Positions 1 through 7,776 of a stretch of DNA of 31,797 nucleotides are shown here, piece after piece. Position numbers and translations under genes: made by a program. Origin of the DNA: JAIVGV01 sp045807785 (GTDB lineage: Bacteria; Acidobacteriota; Blastocatellia; Pyrinomonadales; Pyrinomonadaceae); NCBI GenBank assembly GCA_045807785.1, contig JBJMGS010000004.1, forward strand, positions 1 to 31,797. Direction: 5' to 3'. The notes beneath the pieces were generated by a model. It did no database searches. It was not told the origin of the DNA and saw only the letters and a program-made list of their open reading frames with translations. The number at the start of each line of letters is the position of its first letter. Positions within the stretch are counted from its first letter, which is position 1.

Positions 1-242
1 GCGGCGGCTATTCGGCGGGCTACTACGCCTACCTGTGGAGCGAGGTGCTGGCGCACGACGCCTTCTACTGGTTCAAGGAGCATAATGGCATGACGCGCGA
101 GAACGGCCAGCGCTTCCGCGAGATGGTGCTCTCGCGCGGCGGCACAGAGGACGCCGCCACACTCTACCGCGCCTTCCGCGGGCGCGACCCGCAGGTCGAG
201 CCGCTCCTCATCGAGCGCGGTCTCAAACAGACCGGCAAGTAA
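1..242 (+). CDS. M3-family oligopeptidase (Dcp/oligopeptidase A-like), C-terminal end only
   Basis: The gene enters from the left edge; the codon frame begins at base 3 and 79 residues are visible before the TAA stop. The first residues read GGYSAGYYAYLWSEVLAHDAF-like. This is the highly conserved C-terminal motif of M3 zinc oligopeptidases, where the Gly/Tyr-rich loop closes over the substrate. The zinc HExxH site itself lies outside the window. These enzymes cut short peptides, often in the cytoplasm or periplasm; family members include dipeptidyl carboxypeptidase and oligopeptidase A. The fragment cannot separate these subtypes. An internal GTG at 45 is not the true start, because the conserved motif begins upstream of it. 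The gene is convergent with cheB and shares a hairpin terminator with it. Confidence 0.85.
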   Translation, partial: GGYSAGYYAYLWSEVLAHDAFYWFKEHNGMTRENGQRFREMVLSRGGTEDAATLYRAFRGRDPQVEPLLIERGLKQTGK

Positions 243-267
243 ACCGCGAAAGCGTCTCCCTCTGGGG

Positions 268-396
268 GCGCGGGCATCCTGCTCGCATCGAGCGCCGCAG
301 GCGCGAAAAGAAGTTGCGCCGCCACTCAAGATGTTTGAGTGGCGGCGCAAAGTTTTAAGCGCGCGGGCGCGCACAGGCTGGGCAGGATGCCCGCGC
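268..396. repeat. Nested palindromic intergenic element with GCGCGGGCATCCTGC arms
   Basis: A perfect 15-base arm at 268-282 is the reverse complement of 382-396. It encloses the hairpin at 314-350. The arms carry a GCGGGCATCCTGC core that I recall as a frequent intergenic sequence in acidobacterial genomes; that is recollection, not a search. The arrangement resembles a REP/MITE-like element inserted between two convergent genes. Confidence 0.55.
314..350. terminator. Strong bidirectional hairpin terminator between oligopeptidase and cheB
   Basis: A 16-base perfect inverted repeat (314-329 with 335-350) surrounds a 5-base GATGT loop. On the + strand it is followed by AGTTTT, and on the - strand by CTTCTTTT. 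It therefore fits an intrinsic terminator for both convergent genes. Confidence 0.75.
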
Positions 397-426
397 TCCC
401 TGGGGGGGGCGGCTCGTCGGCTGGGG

Positions 427-1455
427 TTAGGAGCCGACCTCTTCCGCCACCTTGTCCTCGCTGAGCTTCTCGTGATCGAAGACCGCCCGGCGGACGAGGT
501 CGGAGCGGCGCTCGGCTTCTTTCGCCTTCTCCAGAAAATGATCGGCGGCGTCGGCGCCGTCGGCGTCGCGGACGTGTCCGGCGATGTGCCGCATCAGCAT
601 GACGCTCTCGTCGATGGAGCGGATGGTCGTCCACAGAGAGTTCTCGACGCTCTCGGTCAGCTCCGCGAGCAGGCTGTCGGCGGAGAAGGCGTGCCCGGTG
701 TGGCAGCGGAAGCGGGAGCGCCCGTTCTCCTTCAACTGCAAGAGCGTGCCGTGGCAGTCGGGGCAGGTGAAGATGGAGGGCTCGCCGAGCTTCTCGATGC
801 CGAGGTCGAGCGCCTTCTCCTCCTTGGCGATGTTGACTTCGATGTTCAGCTCGTCCGGCACTTCGTAGGCTCCTTTCTCCTCTTCGGCGGGCGCGCTCGC
901 GAGGCGCGCCAAGAGCGGCGCGATCTCAGCCAGGGGGAGGCAGTAGTCCACGTCCACGCGATCCAGCGCGCTCTGCGGCATCGAGGGCATGAACGCCTCT
1001 CGCGGGTCCTGCACGACGGCGGTGCCGCCGAGTCGCTTGATCGCCCAGAGACCGGAGGTGCCGTCGTCGAGCCCGCCCGTCAAAATCACGCCGACGGCGC
1101 GCGGGCCGTACACCTGCGCGGCGGAGCGGAAGAGCGGATCGACGGCGGGGCGGAAGCGGTTCTCTTTGGGCCCGTGCGTGACGCGCACCACGCCCGGCTC
1201 GATGAGGAGGTGATAGTCGGGCGGCGCGACGTAGATGCGACCCGGCTTGATGCGCTCGCGGTTGCGCGCGTTCGTCGCGGGCAGGCGTCCGTTGCGGTTG
1301 AGGATGTCGGCGAGGACGCCCGGAGAGTCGGGCGCGGTGTGCATGACGACGAAGACGGACGCGGGCAGATCTTGCGGCAGACCTCCGACCAGCGTCATCA
1401 ACGCCTCCACGCCGCCCGACGAAGCCCCGACGACGATGATGTCTTTACCCGGCAT
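427..1455 (-). CDS. cheB: Stand-alone CheB-type protein-glutamate methylesterase with C-terminal zinc-ribbon-like extension
   Basis: The product has 342 residues. The N-terminal half is a CheB methylesterase domain, the enzyme that removes methyl groups from chemoreceptor glutamates. The catalytic triad is visible as Ser12 in GASSGG, His39 in VVMHT and Asp131 in GLDDGTSG. The usual N-terminal receiver domain is absent, so phosphorylation cannot control it in the classical way. After about residue 190 comes a tail with a CPDC motif and a later C-x2-GH motif (RFRCHTGHAF), which looks like a zinc ribbon, then a charged helical end. I chose the start at 1455 because GAGGAGAT lies just upstream and the conserved domain begins at residue 5; an in-frame ATG at 1527 would add 24 unconserved residues. 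It is divergent from the CheB/CheR-kinase fusion. No chemoreceptor gene is in view, so its target is unknown. Confidence 0.88.
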   Translation of the reverse strand: MPGKDIIVVGASSGGVEALMTLVGGLPQDLPASVFVVMHTAPDSPGVLADILNRNGRLPATNARNRERIKPGRIYVAPPDYHLLIEPGVVRVTHGPKENRFRPAVDPLFRSAAQVYGPRAVGVILTGGLDDGTSGLWAIKRLGGTAVVQDPREAFMPSMPQSALDRVDVDYCLPLAEIAPLLARLASAPAEEEKGAYEVPDELNIEVNIAKEEKALDLGIEKLGEPSIFTCPDCHGTLLQLKENGRSRFRCHTGHAFSADSLLAELTESVENSLWTTIRSIDESVMLMRHIAGHVRDADGADAADHFLEKAKEAERRSDLVRRAVFDHEKLSEDKVAEEVGS

Positions 1456-1687
1456 CCGATCTCCTCGAAACGCGAAACTACGGTTTGCCCGATAGGATAC
1501 TACGCGGTTCGGTTCCTGACTATACACCAGCCGGATCGTGGACTACACTCTCTGCCACACAGGGATGACGAATCCCCGGCGGGCGCGAATCACCCGCCGC
1601 AGTCCGCGTTAAAACTTTACACTTCAAATTTCATTTTTCGACGCGCGCGGCTGATTCGTCTCAGCCGCGGAAAGATTCGGGAGTGAC
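1456..1687. promoter_or_regulatory. Divergent promoter region between cheB and the CheB/CheR kinase gene
   Basis: These 232 bases hold no convincing gene and must contain the start signals for both divergent signalling genes. An A/T-rich stretch around 1611-1640 is the most promoter-like part, but I cannot name a clear -35/-10 pair. A hairpin lies near the right end (separate entry). Confidence 0.5.
1646..1669 (+). promoter_or_regulatory. Leader hairpin just before the kinase fusion start
   Basis: CGCGGCTGA (1646-1654) pairs perfectly with TCAGCCGCG (1661-1669) across a 6-base TTCGTC loop. It ends 18 bases before the ATG at 1688 and just upstream of the GGGAG ribosome binding site. It could affect translation initiation, or mark the edge of an operator. 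Confidence 0.45.
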
Positions 1688-4600
1688 ATGAGCACTACGA
1701 CCGGCAGCGACGGCGGCGACGGCGCGGGGCACGACGGGCGGGGCGGGCACGACGATTTTCTGATCGTCGGGCTCGGCGCGTCGGCGGGCGGCATCAAGGC
1801 GTTCAAGGAGTTCTTCGCGGGCGTCCCCGCCAGAAGCGGCATGGCTTACGTCGTCATCCTGCACCTCTCGCCGGAACACGAGAGCCGCCTCGCGGAAGTC
1901 TTGCAGGTCTCCGCGAAAGTCCCCGTCACGCAGGTCTCGGAGTCGGTCAGGATCGAGCCGGATCACGTGTACGTCATCCCGCCGAACCAGAGCCTCTCGA
2001 TGGTTGACAGCACGCTCCAACTCTCCGACGTGACGCGCATCGAGGAGCGGCGCGCGCCCGTCGATATCTTCTTCCGCACGCTCGGCGAATCCCACCACGC
2101 GCGCGCCGTCTGCGTCGTGCTCTCGGGCACGGGCGCCGACGGCTCGATGGGACTCAAGCGCGTCAAGGAGTGCGGCGGGCTCGCCATCGTGCAAGACCCG
2201 GTCGAGGCCGAGTACGCGGACATGCCGCGCCACTCGATCGCGACGGCGCTCGTTGACTACGTGCTCCCCGCCGCCGAGATGCCGGCGAAGATCATCTCTT
2301 ACAAAGAGCACCTCAAGACGATCAACCTCCCCACCGACGCCGGGGATCACGCCGCGACCGACCAGCAGGCGCTCGTCCACATCTTCACGCAGATGCGGAT
2401 GCGCACCGGGCACGACTTCAGCAACTACAAGCGCGCGACCGTCCTGCGCCGCATCGAGCGCCGACTCGGCGTCAACGAGCTGACCGATCTGCCCGCCTAC
2501 GCCGCCTTCCTGCGCGCCAACCCCGACGAGGCGCGCGCGCTCCTCAAAGACCTGCTCATCAGCGTGACGAACTTCTACCGCGACCCGCGGACGTTCGAGG
2601 CGCTGGCGCGCGGCGTCGTCCCGAAGCTGTTCGAGGGCAAGGGCGCGGGCGAGCAGTTGAGAGTCTGGGTGGCGGGCTGCGCGACGGGCGAGGAAGCCTA
2701 CTCCGTCGCGATGCTGCTGTGCGAGCACGCCCAGACGCTGCCGCAGCCGCCGAGCCTGCAAGTCTTCGCCACCGACATCGACGAGGACGCCATCGCCACC
2801 GCGCGCGAGGGCTACTACACGCTGAACGACGCGGCGGACGTGTCGCCCGAACGCCTGCGCCGCTTCTTCACGAAGGATCGCGAGGGCTTCCGCGTCCGCA
2901 GAGAGCTGCGCGAGATGGTGCTCTTCGCGCACCACAATTTGATCAAAGACCCGCCCTTCTCGCACCTCGATCTCATCTCGTGCCGCAACCTGCTCATCTA
3001 CCTGAATCGCTCGGCGCAGGAGCAGATCATGAACACCTTCCACTTCGCCCTGCGCCCCGGCGGCTTCCTTTTGCTCGGCGGCTCGGAGGCGACGGGCGAG
3101 CCGGACCTCTTCGTACCCATCGACAAGGCGAACCACATCTTTCAGGCGCGCGCCACCACCACGCAGCTCGCGCCGCACCTGACGACGCCCCCGCCTTCGG
3201 CGCGCGCCGCCGCCGTTCGCGCGACCCGCGAGGAGTCAGCCGTGCAGGAGCTGCGCGCGCAGGAGCGACTCTCCTACCTCGATCTGCACCAGCGCCTGCT
3301 CGAAGAGTACGGGCCGCCCTCCGTGCTCGTGAACGAGAATCACGAGATCGTCCACCTCTCGGAGCGGGCCGGTCGGTTCATGCAGGTCGCGGGCGGCGAG
3401 CCGACGCGCGACCTGCTCAGGCTCGTGCGACCGGAGCTGCGGATCGAGCTGCGCAGCGCGCTCTTCCAGGCGGCGCAGCGGCGCACGAACGTCGAAGCGC
3501 CGGGCTTGCGCGTGCATAGCGACGACGGGGCGGCGGCGATCAACCTCATCGTGCGCCCCGTCCTGCGCGAAGAAGACACGGCGCGCGGCTTCTTCCTCGT
3601 GCTCTTCGAGGAGGCGCGCGAAGACGGGGCGGGGCGCTCGGAGCCCGCGGGCGAACTCGTCCGCGCCGTCGAGCCCGCCGCGCGCCAGCTCGAAGACGAA
3701 CTGGTTCACCTGAAGGCGCAGTTGCGCTCGACCGTCGAGCAGTACGAGGTGCAGCACGAGGAGCTGCGCGCGTCGAACGAAGAGTTGCAGGCGGTCAACG
3801 AGGAGCTGCGCTCGGCGGCGGAAGAGTTGGAGACGAGCAAGGAAGAGTTGCAGTCGGTCAACGAGGAGCTGACGACGGTCAACCAGGAGCTGAAGATCAA
3901 GATCGAAGAGCTGAGTCAGGCGAACAACGACTTCCAGAATTTGATGAACTCGACCGACATCGGCACGCTCTTCCTCGACCGCTCTTTGCGCGTCAAGCTG
4001 TTCACGCCGCGCGCCCGCGACATCTTCAACCTCATCCCATCCGACGCCGGGCGCTCGCTCCTCGACCTGACGAACCGCCTCGCCGACGACGAGCTGATCG
4101 CGGACATCGAGCACGTGCTCGACCGCCTGCAACCCGTCGAGCGCGAGGTGCGGGCGCGGGACGGGCGCTGGTACTTGATGACGATGCTGCCTTACCGCAC
4201 GACCGAGGATCGCATCGAGGGCGTCGTCATCACCTTCGTCGACATCTCGCGCCGCAAGTCGGCGGAGGCGCGCATCATCGAGTCGGAGCAGCGGCTGCAC
4301 CTGCTCGTCGAGAGCGTGCGCGACTACGCCATCTTCGCCATGACGACCGACGGTCACATCGAATACTGGAACGCCGGGGCACAGCGCGTCTTCGGCTTCG
4401 GGGAGGAGGAGATCGTCGGGCGACCCGGCGCGATCATCTTCACGCCGGAGGATCGCGAGCGCGGCGTGCCGCAGCAGGAGATCGAGACGGCGCGGCGCGA
4501 GGGGCGCGCGGCGGACGAGCGCTGGCACGTCCGCAAGGACGGCACGCGCTTCTACGCGAGCGGCGTGATGACCGCCATCGAGCAGGACGGCAGGGTGCGC

Positions 4601-5443
4601 GGCTTCGCCAAGATCGCGCGCGACCTGACCAGCCAGCAGCAGTCGGCCGAGGAGTTGCGCCGCGCGCACGACGAGTTGGAGACGCGCGTCGGCGAGCGCA
4701 CGGAAGAGTTGCGGCAGACGGTCGAGTCGATGCTCCTGGAGGTGAAGGAGCGCAGCGCCGCCGAGGTGAGGGCGAAGGGGCTCGTCGGTCAGCTCGTCAC
4801 GGCGCAGGAGGACGAGCGCCGGCGCATCTCGCGCGACCTGCACGATCAGTTGGGGCAGCAGTTGACGGCGCTCCGGCTCAAGCTCGAAGCGCTCAGGGAG
4901 CAGAGCCGCGACCGGGAGCAGATGCGCGAGCAGGTCGAGGAGCTGCAAGACCTCGCCTCGCGCATCGACTCGGAAGTGGATTTCCTCGCGTGGGAGCTGC
5001 GCCCCTCGGCGCTCGACGATCTGGGACTCGCGACGACGCTCGTCAACTTCGCCGAGGAGTGGTCGAAGCACTACAACATCCCGGCGGAAGTCCACGTCGC
5101 CGGGATGGAGGGCGCGCGCGTCGCGCCCCAGACCGAGACCTGCCTCTACCGCATCACGCAGGAGGCGCTCAACAACATCTACAAGTACGCGCAAGCCGCG
5201 CGGGTCAACGTCGTCCTCGAACGCCGGGACGGCAGCGCCGTGCTCGTCATCGAAGACGACGGCGTCGGCTTCGATCTGAACGAGGCGATGGCGGGCGGCG
5301 GCGGCAGGGGCCTGGGGCTCGTCGGGATGCGCGAGCGCGCGGCGCTGCTCGGCGGCTCGCTCGAAATCGAGACCGCGCCGGGCAAGGGCACGACCATCTA
5401 CGCGCGCGTCCCCGTCGCCCCGCCGGAAGGGGGCGTTCAATGA
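1688..5443 (+). CDS. CheB-CheR-PAS-PAS-histidine kinase fusion protein
   Basis: This is a 1251-residue multidomain signalling protein. Order: CheB methylesterase at about 24-205 (Ser32 in GASAGG, His59, Asp151); CheR methyltransferase at about 228-490, with the SAM motif VAGCATGEEAYS near 328-339; a linker; a long EEL-rich coiled coil at about 670-745; a PAS domain at about 745-865; a second PAS at about 867-985 (DGHIEYWNAG); another coiled segment; a HisKA_3 dimerisation domain with His1052 in SRDLHDQLG; and a HATPase domain with N-box Asn1162/1163, G1 motif DDGVGFD (1190-1196) and G2 GGRGLGL. No membrane segment is evident, so it is probably cytoplasmic. GGGAG precedes the ATG. The stop overlaps the next regulator's ATG by four bases, so the two are a translationally coupled kinase/regulator pair. 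Proteins of this architecture occur in soil bacteria; the stimulus is unknown. Confidence 0.92.
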   Translation: MSTTTGSDGGDGAGHDGRGGHDDFLIVGLGASAGGIKAFKEFFAGVPARSGMAYVVILHLSPEHESRLAEVLQVSAKVPVTQVSESVRIEPDHVYVIPPNQSLSMVDSTLQLSDVTRIEERRAPVDIFFRTLGESHHARAVCVVLSGTGADGSMGLKRVKECGGLAIVQDPVEAEYADMPRHSIATALVDYVLPAAEMPAKIISYKEHLKTINLPTDAGDHAATDQQALVHIFTQMRMRTGHDFSNYKRATVLRRIERRLGVNELTDLPAYAAFLRANPDEARALLKDLLISVTNFYRDPRTFEALARGVVPKLFEGKGAGEQLRVWVAGCATGEEAYSVAMLLCEHAQTLPQPPSLQVFATDIDEDAIATAREGYYTLNDAADVSPERLRRFFTKDREGFRVRRELREMVLFAHHNLIKDPPFSHLDLISCRNLLIYLNRSAQEQIMNTFHFALRPGGFLLLGGSEATGEPDLFVPIDKANHIFQARATTTQLAPHLTTPPPSARAAAVRATREESAVQELRAQERLSYLDLHQRLLEEYGPPSVLVNENHEIVHLSERAGRFMQVAGGEPTRDLLRLVRPELRIELRSALFQAAQRRTNVEAPGLRVHSDDGAAAINLIVRPVLREEDTARGFFLVLFEEAREDGAGRSEPAGELVRAVEPAARQLEDELVHLKAQLRSTVEQYEVQHEELRASNEELQAVNEELRSAAEELETSKEELQSVNEELTTVNQELKIKIEELSQANNDFQNLMNSTDIGTLFLDRSLRVKLFTPRARDIFNLIPSDAGRSLLDLTNRLADDELIADIEHVLDRLQPVEREVRARDGRWYLMTMLPYRTTEDRIEGVVITFVDISRRKSAEARIIESEQRLHLLVESVRDYAIFAMTTDGHIEYWNAGAQRVFGFGEEEIVGRPGAIIFTPEDRERGVPQQEIETARREGRAADERWHVRKDGTRFYASGVMTAIEQDGRVRGFAKIARDLTSQQQSAEELRRAHDELETRVGERTEELRQTVESMLLEVKERSAAEVRAKGLVGQLVTAQEDERRRISRDLHDQLGQQLTALRLKLEALREQSRDREQMREQVEELQDLASRIDSEVDFLAWELRPSALDDLGLATTLVNFAEEWSKHYNIPAEVHVAGMEGARVAPQTETCLYRITQEALNNIYKYAQAARVNVVLERRDGSAVLVIEDDGVGFDLNEAMAGGGGRGLGLVGMRERAALLGGSLEIETAPGKGTTIYARVPVAPPEGGVQ

Positions 5444-6096
5444 CGAGCCGCATCCGCGTCATGCTCGCCGAGGATCACGCGACGGTGCGCGAGGGCGTCA
5501 AGCGCCTGCTCGCCGAACAGCCCGACATGGAGATCGTCGGCGAGGTGGCCGACGGCAAAGCCGCCGTCGGGCTCGCGCGCGAGTTGCAGCCGGACGTCCT
5601 GGTGATGGACGTCTCGATGCCGGAGCTGAACGGCCTGAAGGCGACCGAGAAACTCCGCGAGCTGTGCCCCGGCGTGAAAGTCCTCACGCTCACGCGCCAC
5701 ACCGACAAGGGTTACCTCCAACAGCTCTTGCGGGCGGGCGCCGCCGGCTACGTGCTCAAGCAGAGCGCGCCCGCCGAGCTGATCCACGCCGTGCGCGCCG
5801 TCGCCTCGGGCGGCAGCTACCTCGACCCGGCGATCACGGAGAAGGCGCTCGGCAGTTACTTCGGCAGGCACTCCAACAAGCAGTCGGCGGGCGCCGCCAC
5901 CCTGAGCGACCGCGAGGCGGACGTCCTGCGCCTGATCGCACTGGGGCACAGCAACAAAGAGATCGCCGCGCAACTCGCCTTGAGCGTCAAGACCGTCGAG
6001 GCGCACAAGGCGAACGCCATGCGCAAGCTCGACATGACGAGCCGCATCGACATCGTCCGCTACGCCATGCTCCAGGGTTGGCTGCTCGACAACTGA
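5440..6096 (+). CDS. NarL/FixJ-family response regulator, partner of the upstream kinase
   Basis: The protein has 218 residues. The receiver domain (about 4-120) has acidic residues Glu11 and Asp12, phospho-acceptor Asp57 in VLVMDVSMP and the GYVLK lysine. A LuxR-type helix-turn-helix follows at about 150-212 (LSDREADVLRLIALG, NKEIAAQLALSVKTVEAHK). The ATG at 5440 overlaps the kinase stop as ATGA, which fixes the start and implies coupled translation. HisKA_3 kinases typically pair with NarL-type regulators, so phosphotransfer from His1052 of the fusion protein to Asp57 is the natural expectation. Target promoters are unknown. A longer frame opening at 4990 is only the shadow of the kinase gene. 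Confidence 0.93.
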   Translation: MTSRIRVMLAEDHATVREGVKRLLAEQPDMEIVGEVADGKAAVGLARELQPDVLVMDVSMPELNGLKATEKLRELCPGVKVLTLTRHTDKGYLQQLLRAGAAGYVLKQSAPAELIHAVRAVASGGSYLDPAITEKALGSYFGRHSNKQSAGAATLSDREADVLRLIALGHSNKEIAAQLALSVKTVEAHKANAMRKLDMTSRIDIVRYAMLQGWLLDN

Positions 6097-6473
6097 AGCG
6101 CCGCCCGGCCCCCACCACTCCACGCAATTAGCCTTCAACTTAACCCGAGCCCCCCCTGGAGGGGCTTCTGAGCGTTAGGGAAAATCCCTATTCGCCCTTC
6201 GCATCTTCCCAATAGTCGCGCCGCGTGCGGCGTGAGATATTGTCGGCTCACACTCGTGGGCGGCCCCGGCCTCCTCAGGGAAATCGCGGGGCTCCGCCAA
6301 GCCCGGACAAGGTAGAAAAGTTAGCGGACGTGACGGCTAAGGTTTAGCCGCGCGAGACCGGCGGGTGTGACAGGGGCGGTGAGCCGCGCGGCTTACCTTC
6401 ACGTTTACCGACGCCCCCACGACAAGAGCGAAGTGCGGTTCGCTCCACCCCGTTCGTCCCCGGTAACACTGCC
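6097..6473 (+). promoter_or_regulatory. 377-base structured intergenic region with several hairpins
   Basis: No gene is convincing here. It contains a terminator-like hairpin (6148-6166), a TAGGGA-aaa-TCCCTA inverted repeat (6176-6190), CGCCG-cgtg-CGGCG (6219-6232), GGCGG-CCCC pairing with GGGG-ct-CCGCC (6259-6298), CGGCTAA-ggt-TTAGCCG (6334-6350), and AGCCGCGCG (6346-6354) pairing with 6385-6393. The last two compete for the same bases. It may be a structured leader for the next receiver gene, but I match it to no known riboswitch. Confidence 0.4.
6148..6166 (+). terminator. Possible weak terminator after the NarL-type regulator
   Basis: AGCCCC (6148-6153) pairs with GGGGCT (6161-6166) over a 7-base loop, 51 bases past the stop. 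The following TTCTG is not a true T-tract, so termination strength is doubtful. Confidence 0.35.
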
Positions 6474-6953
6474 ATGTCAAGTCAATCAGTTCCCGGTAAA
6501 TCGCCGCGCCAGCACGCCGCCGCCGCCGTGCCCGTCGAGCCCGTCGCACGGCAGGGCGCGCCGCTCGTGCTCATCGCGGAAGATCACGAGGACACGCGCT
6601 TCCTGCTCAAGACGCTGCTCACTTTCCGCGGGCTCGCCGTGGTGGAGGCGGCGAACGGCATGGAGGCGGTCGAGACGGTGCGGCGCGAGCGACCCGACCT
6701 CGTCCTGATGGACGGCAGCCTGCCGCTGCTCGACGGCTTTTCCGCCACGCGTATGATGCGCGCGCTCGATCCGCTGCGCGAGGTGCCGATCATTTTCATC
6801 TCCGGTCACGCCGATCAGGATTCGCAGGCGGCGGCGCGCGACGCGGGCTGCGACGAGTACATGATCAAGCCGCTCGACTACGCGCTGCTTGATCGCATGT
6901 TGGAACGGCGCCTCGCGCACCGGCTCGCCGGCGCGTCGGGCTCGGCAGTTTAA
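6474..6953 (+). CDS. Single-domain response regulator (CheY-like)
   Basis: The product has 159 residues. After a low-complexity Ala/Pro/Val N-terminus of about 30 residues comes one receiver domain with Glu36/Asp37, phospho-acceptor Asp80 in LVLMDGSLP, Ser110 at the switch position and Lys132 in YMIKPLD. All residues needed for phosphorylation are present. No output domain follows, so it probably acts by protein contact or as a phosphate relay or sink. The ATG at 6474 lacks a good Shine-Dalgarno; a start closer to the domain is possible, but no better-placed ATG is evident. It follows a 377-base structured region, so it is likely transcribed separately from the kinase pair. Confidence 0.85.
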   Translation: MSSQSVPGKSPRQHAAAAVPVEPVARQGAPLVLIAEDHEDTRFLLKTLLTFRGLAVVEAANGMEAVETVRRERPDLVLMDGSLPLLDGFSATRMMRALDPLREVPIIFISGHADQDSQAAARDAGCDEYMIKPLDYALLDRMLERRLAHRLAGASGSAV

Positions 6954-7071
6954 TTCAAGGGGGGCGTTCGCGTGTCGTGGAAATTCGGGATCGTGTCGTC
7001 GCGTCAGACTTTGGAGCGCCCGGCTTCGCCGCCGGAGCGTCACGGAAATTGCAGGGGGGGGCGAGGCGGAG

Positions 7072-7245
7072 ATGAATCGTCCCTGTCTGGATGAGAACAG
7101 GCTACTGCGAGAGGAGTCGCGCGCGTTGCGCGACAGGTTGGTGACGGCGCAGAGCGCCGCCAGACTTCAACGCGAAAAGGCGGAGCGACTGCGCGCGGAG
7201 GCGAAGGTGCTGCGCGAGGCGTGCCGGCGGTCGCGGAAATATTGA
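7072..7245 (+). CDS. Small coiled-coil protein of unknown function
   Basis: This is a predicted 57-residue protein starting at an ATG preceded by GAGGCGGAG. It is almost entirely charged and helical (Arg, Glu, Ala, Leu), with a heptad-like pattern suggesting a coiled coil from about residue 8 to 50. I recognise no family. It sits between a receiver gene and the PYP-like gene on the same strand, and might be an adaptor or dimerisation peptide. The composition is also what a chance frame in GC-rich DNA can give, so this is a moderate call resting on the ribosome site and position. Confidence 0.45.
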   Translation: MNRPCLDENRLLREESRALRDRLVTAQSAARLQREKAERLRAEAKVLREACRRSRKY

Positions 7246-7313
7246 GTGACAAGACCGAGCCCGCCGCGCGCCCGGTCTCGCGCGGCGGCGTTACCAGAGG
7301 GAGGTTTACATCA

Positions 7314-7661
7314 ATGAGCACGGCTACTCAACTGCAACACAAGTTCTACGGACTTCTCGAACTCGACCCGGCGGGCACGGTTCTCTACTCCCGGATCGAG
7401 CGCGACGGCGGGGCATCCTCGCCCGCCCACGACGTGACCGGGCGCAACTTCTACACGGAGGTCGCGCCCTTCCGCAACGTCGGCGAGTTCCGGCAACAGC
7501 TCGACAGCTTCAACCAGAGCGCGCAGCAAGCCGACAGCATCCACTTCACCTGCGACTACGAGGACGGCCCTCAGACGGTGAAAATTTTGCTCGCGCGCAT
7601 CCGCGAACGCGCCGGGCACAACGAGACGAAGTCGATACTCGTCCACATCAGGAAAACTTAA
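7314..7661 (+). CDS. PYP-like PAS-domain protein lacking the chromophore cysteine
   Basis: The protein is 115 residues long. It matches the photoactive-yellow-protein branch of PAS domains: a short LELDPAGTVLY strand, then VTGRNFYTEVAPF, then EFRQQLDSF and a C-terminal beta sheet (DSIHFTCDY, TVKILLARI, ILVHI). In true PYP the motif is NFFxDVAPC, with Cys69 holding p-coumaric acid. Here the equivalent residue is Phe53, so that chromophore cannot be attached covalently. It is therefore more likely a redox, small-ligand or protein-interaction sensor. The start at 7314 is supported by GGGAGG shortly upstream; the frame is open earlier but without conservation. It has no output domain and may work with the neighbouring regulators. 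Confidence 0.75.
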   Translation: MSTATQLQHKFYGLLELDPAGTVLYSRIERDGGASSPAHDVTGRNFYTEVAPFRNVGEFRQQLDSFNQSAQQADSIHFTCDYEDGPQTVKILLARIRERAGHNETKSILVHIRKT

Positions 7662-7776
7662 CCGGGCTTCGATTTCCCCAGACCGAACCCTTCTCGCCCG
7701 CGCGCGCCTCGCCGACAGGCTCTTCACCGGAAGAGCGCTCAAGCCCCCGCGCGGCTTCGAATCGCAGGAGACGGCA

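Noticed and set aside
331..1686. Long open frame on the + strand antisense to cheB
   Set aside because: It encodes Arg/Ala/Val-rich low-complexity sequence with no domain. It is the mirror of a strongly GC-biased real gene with clear CheB motifs.
3236..5440. 734-codon open frame antisense to the kinase fusion
   Set aside because: Low-complexity Leu/Arg/Val/Asp sequence with no motifs, explained by codon bias of the real gene on the other strand.
6176..6190. TAGGGA-aaa-TCCCTA as a specific operator
   Set aside because: A short single-copy inverted repeat with no second site in the window and no known match; kept only as part of the structured region.
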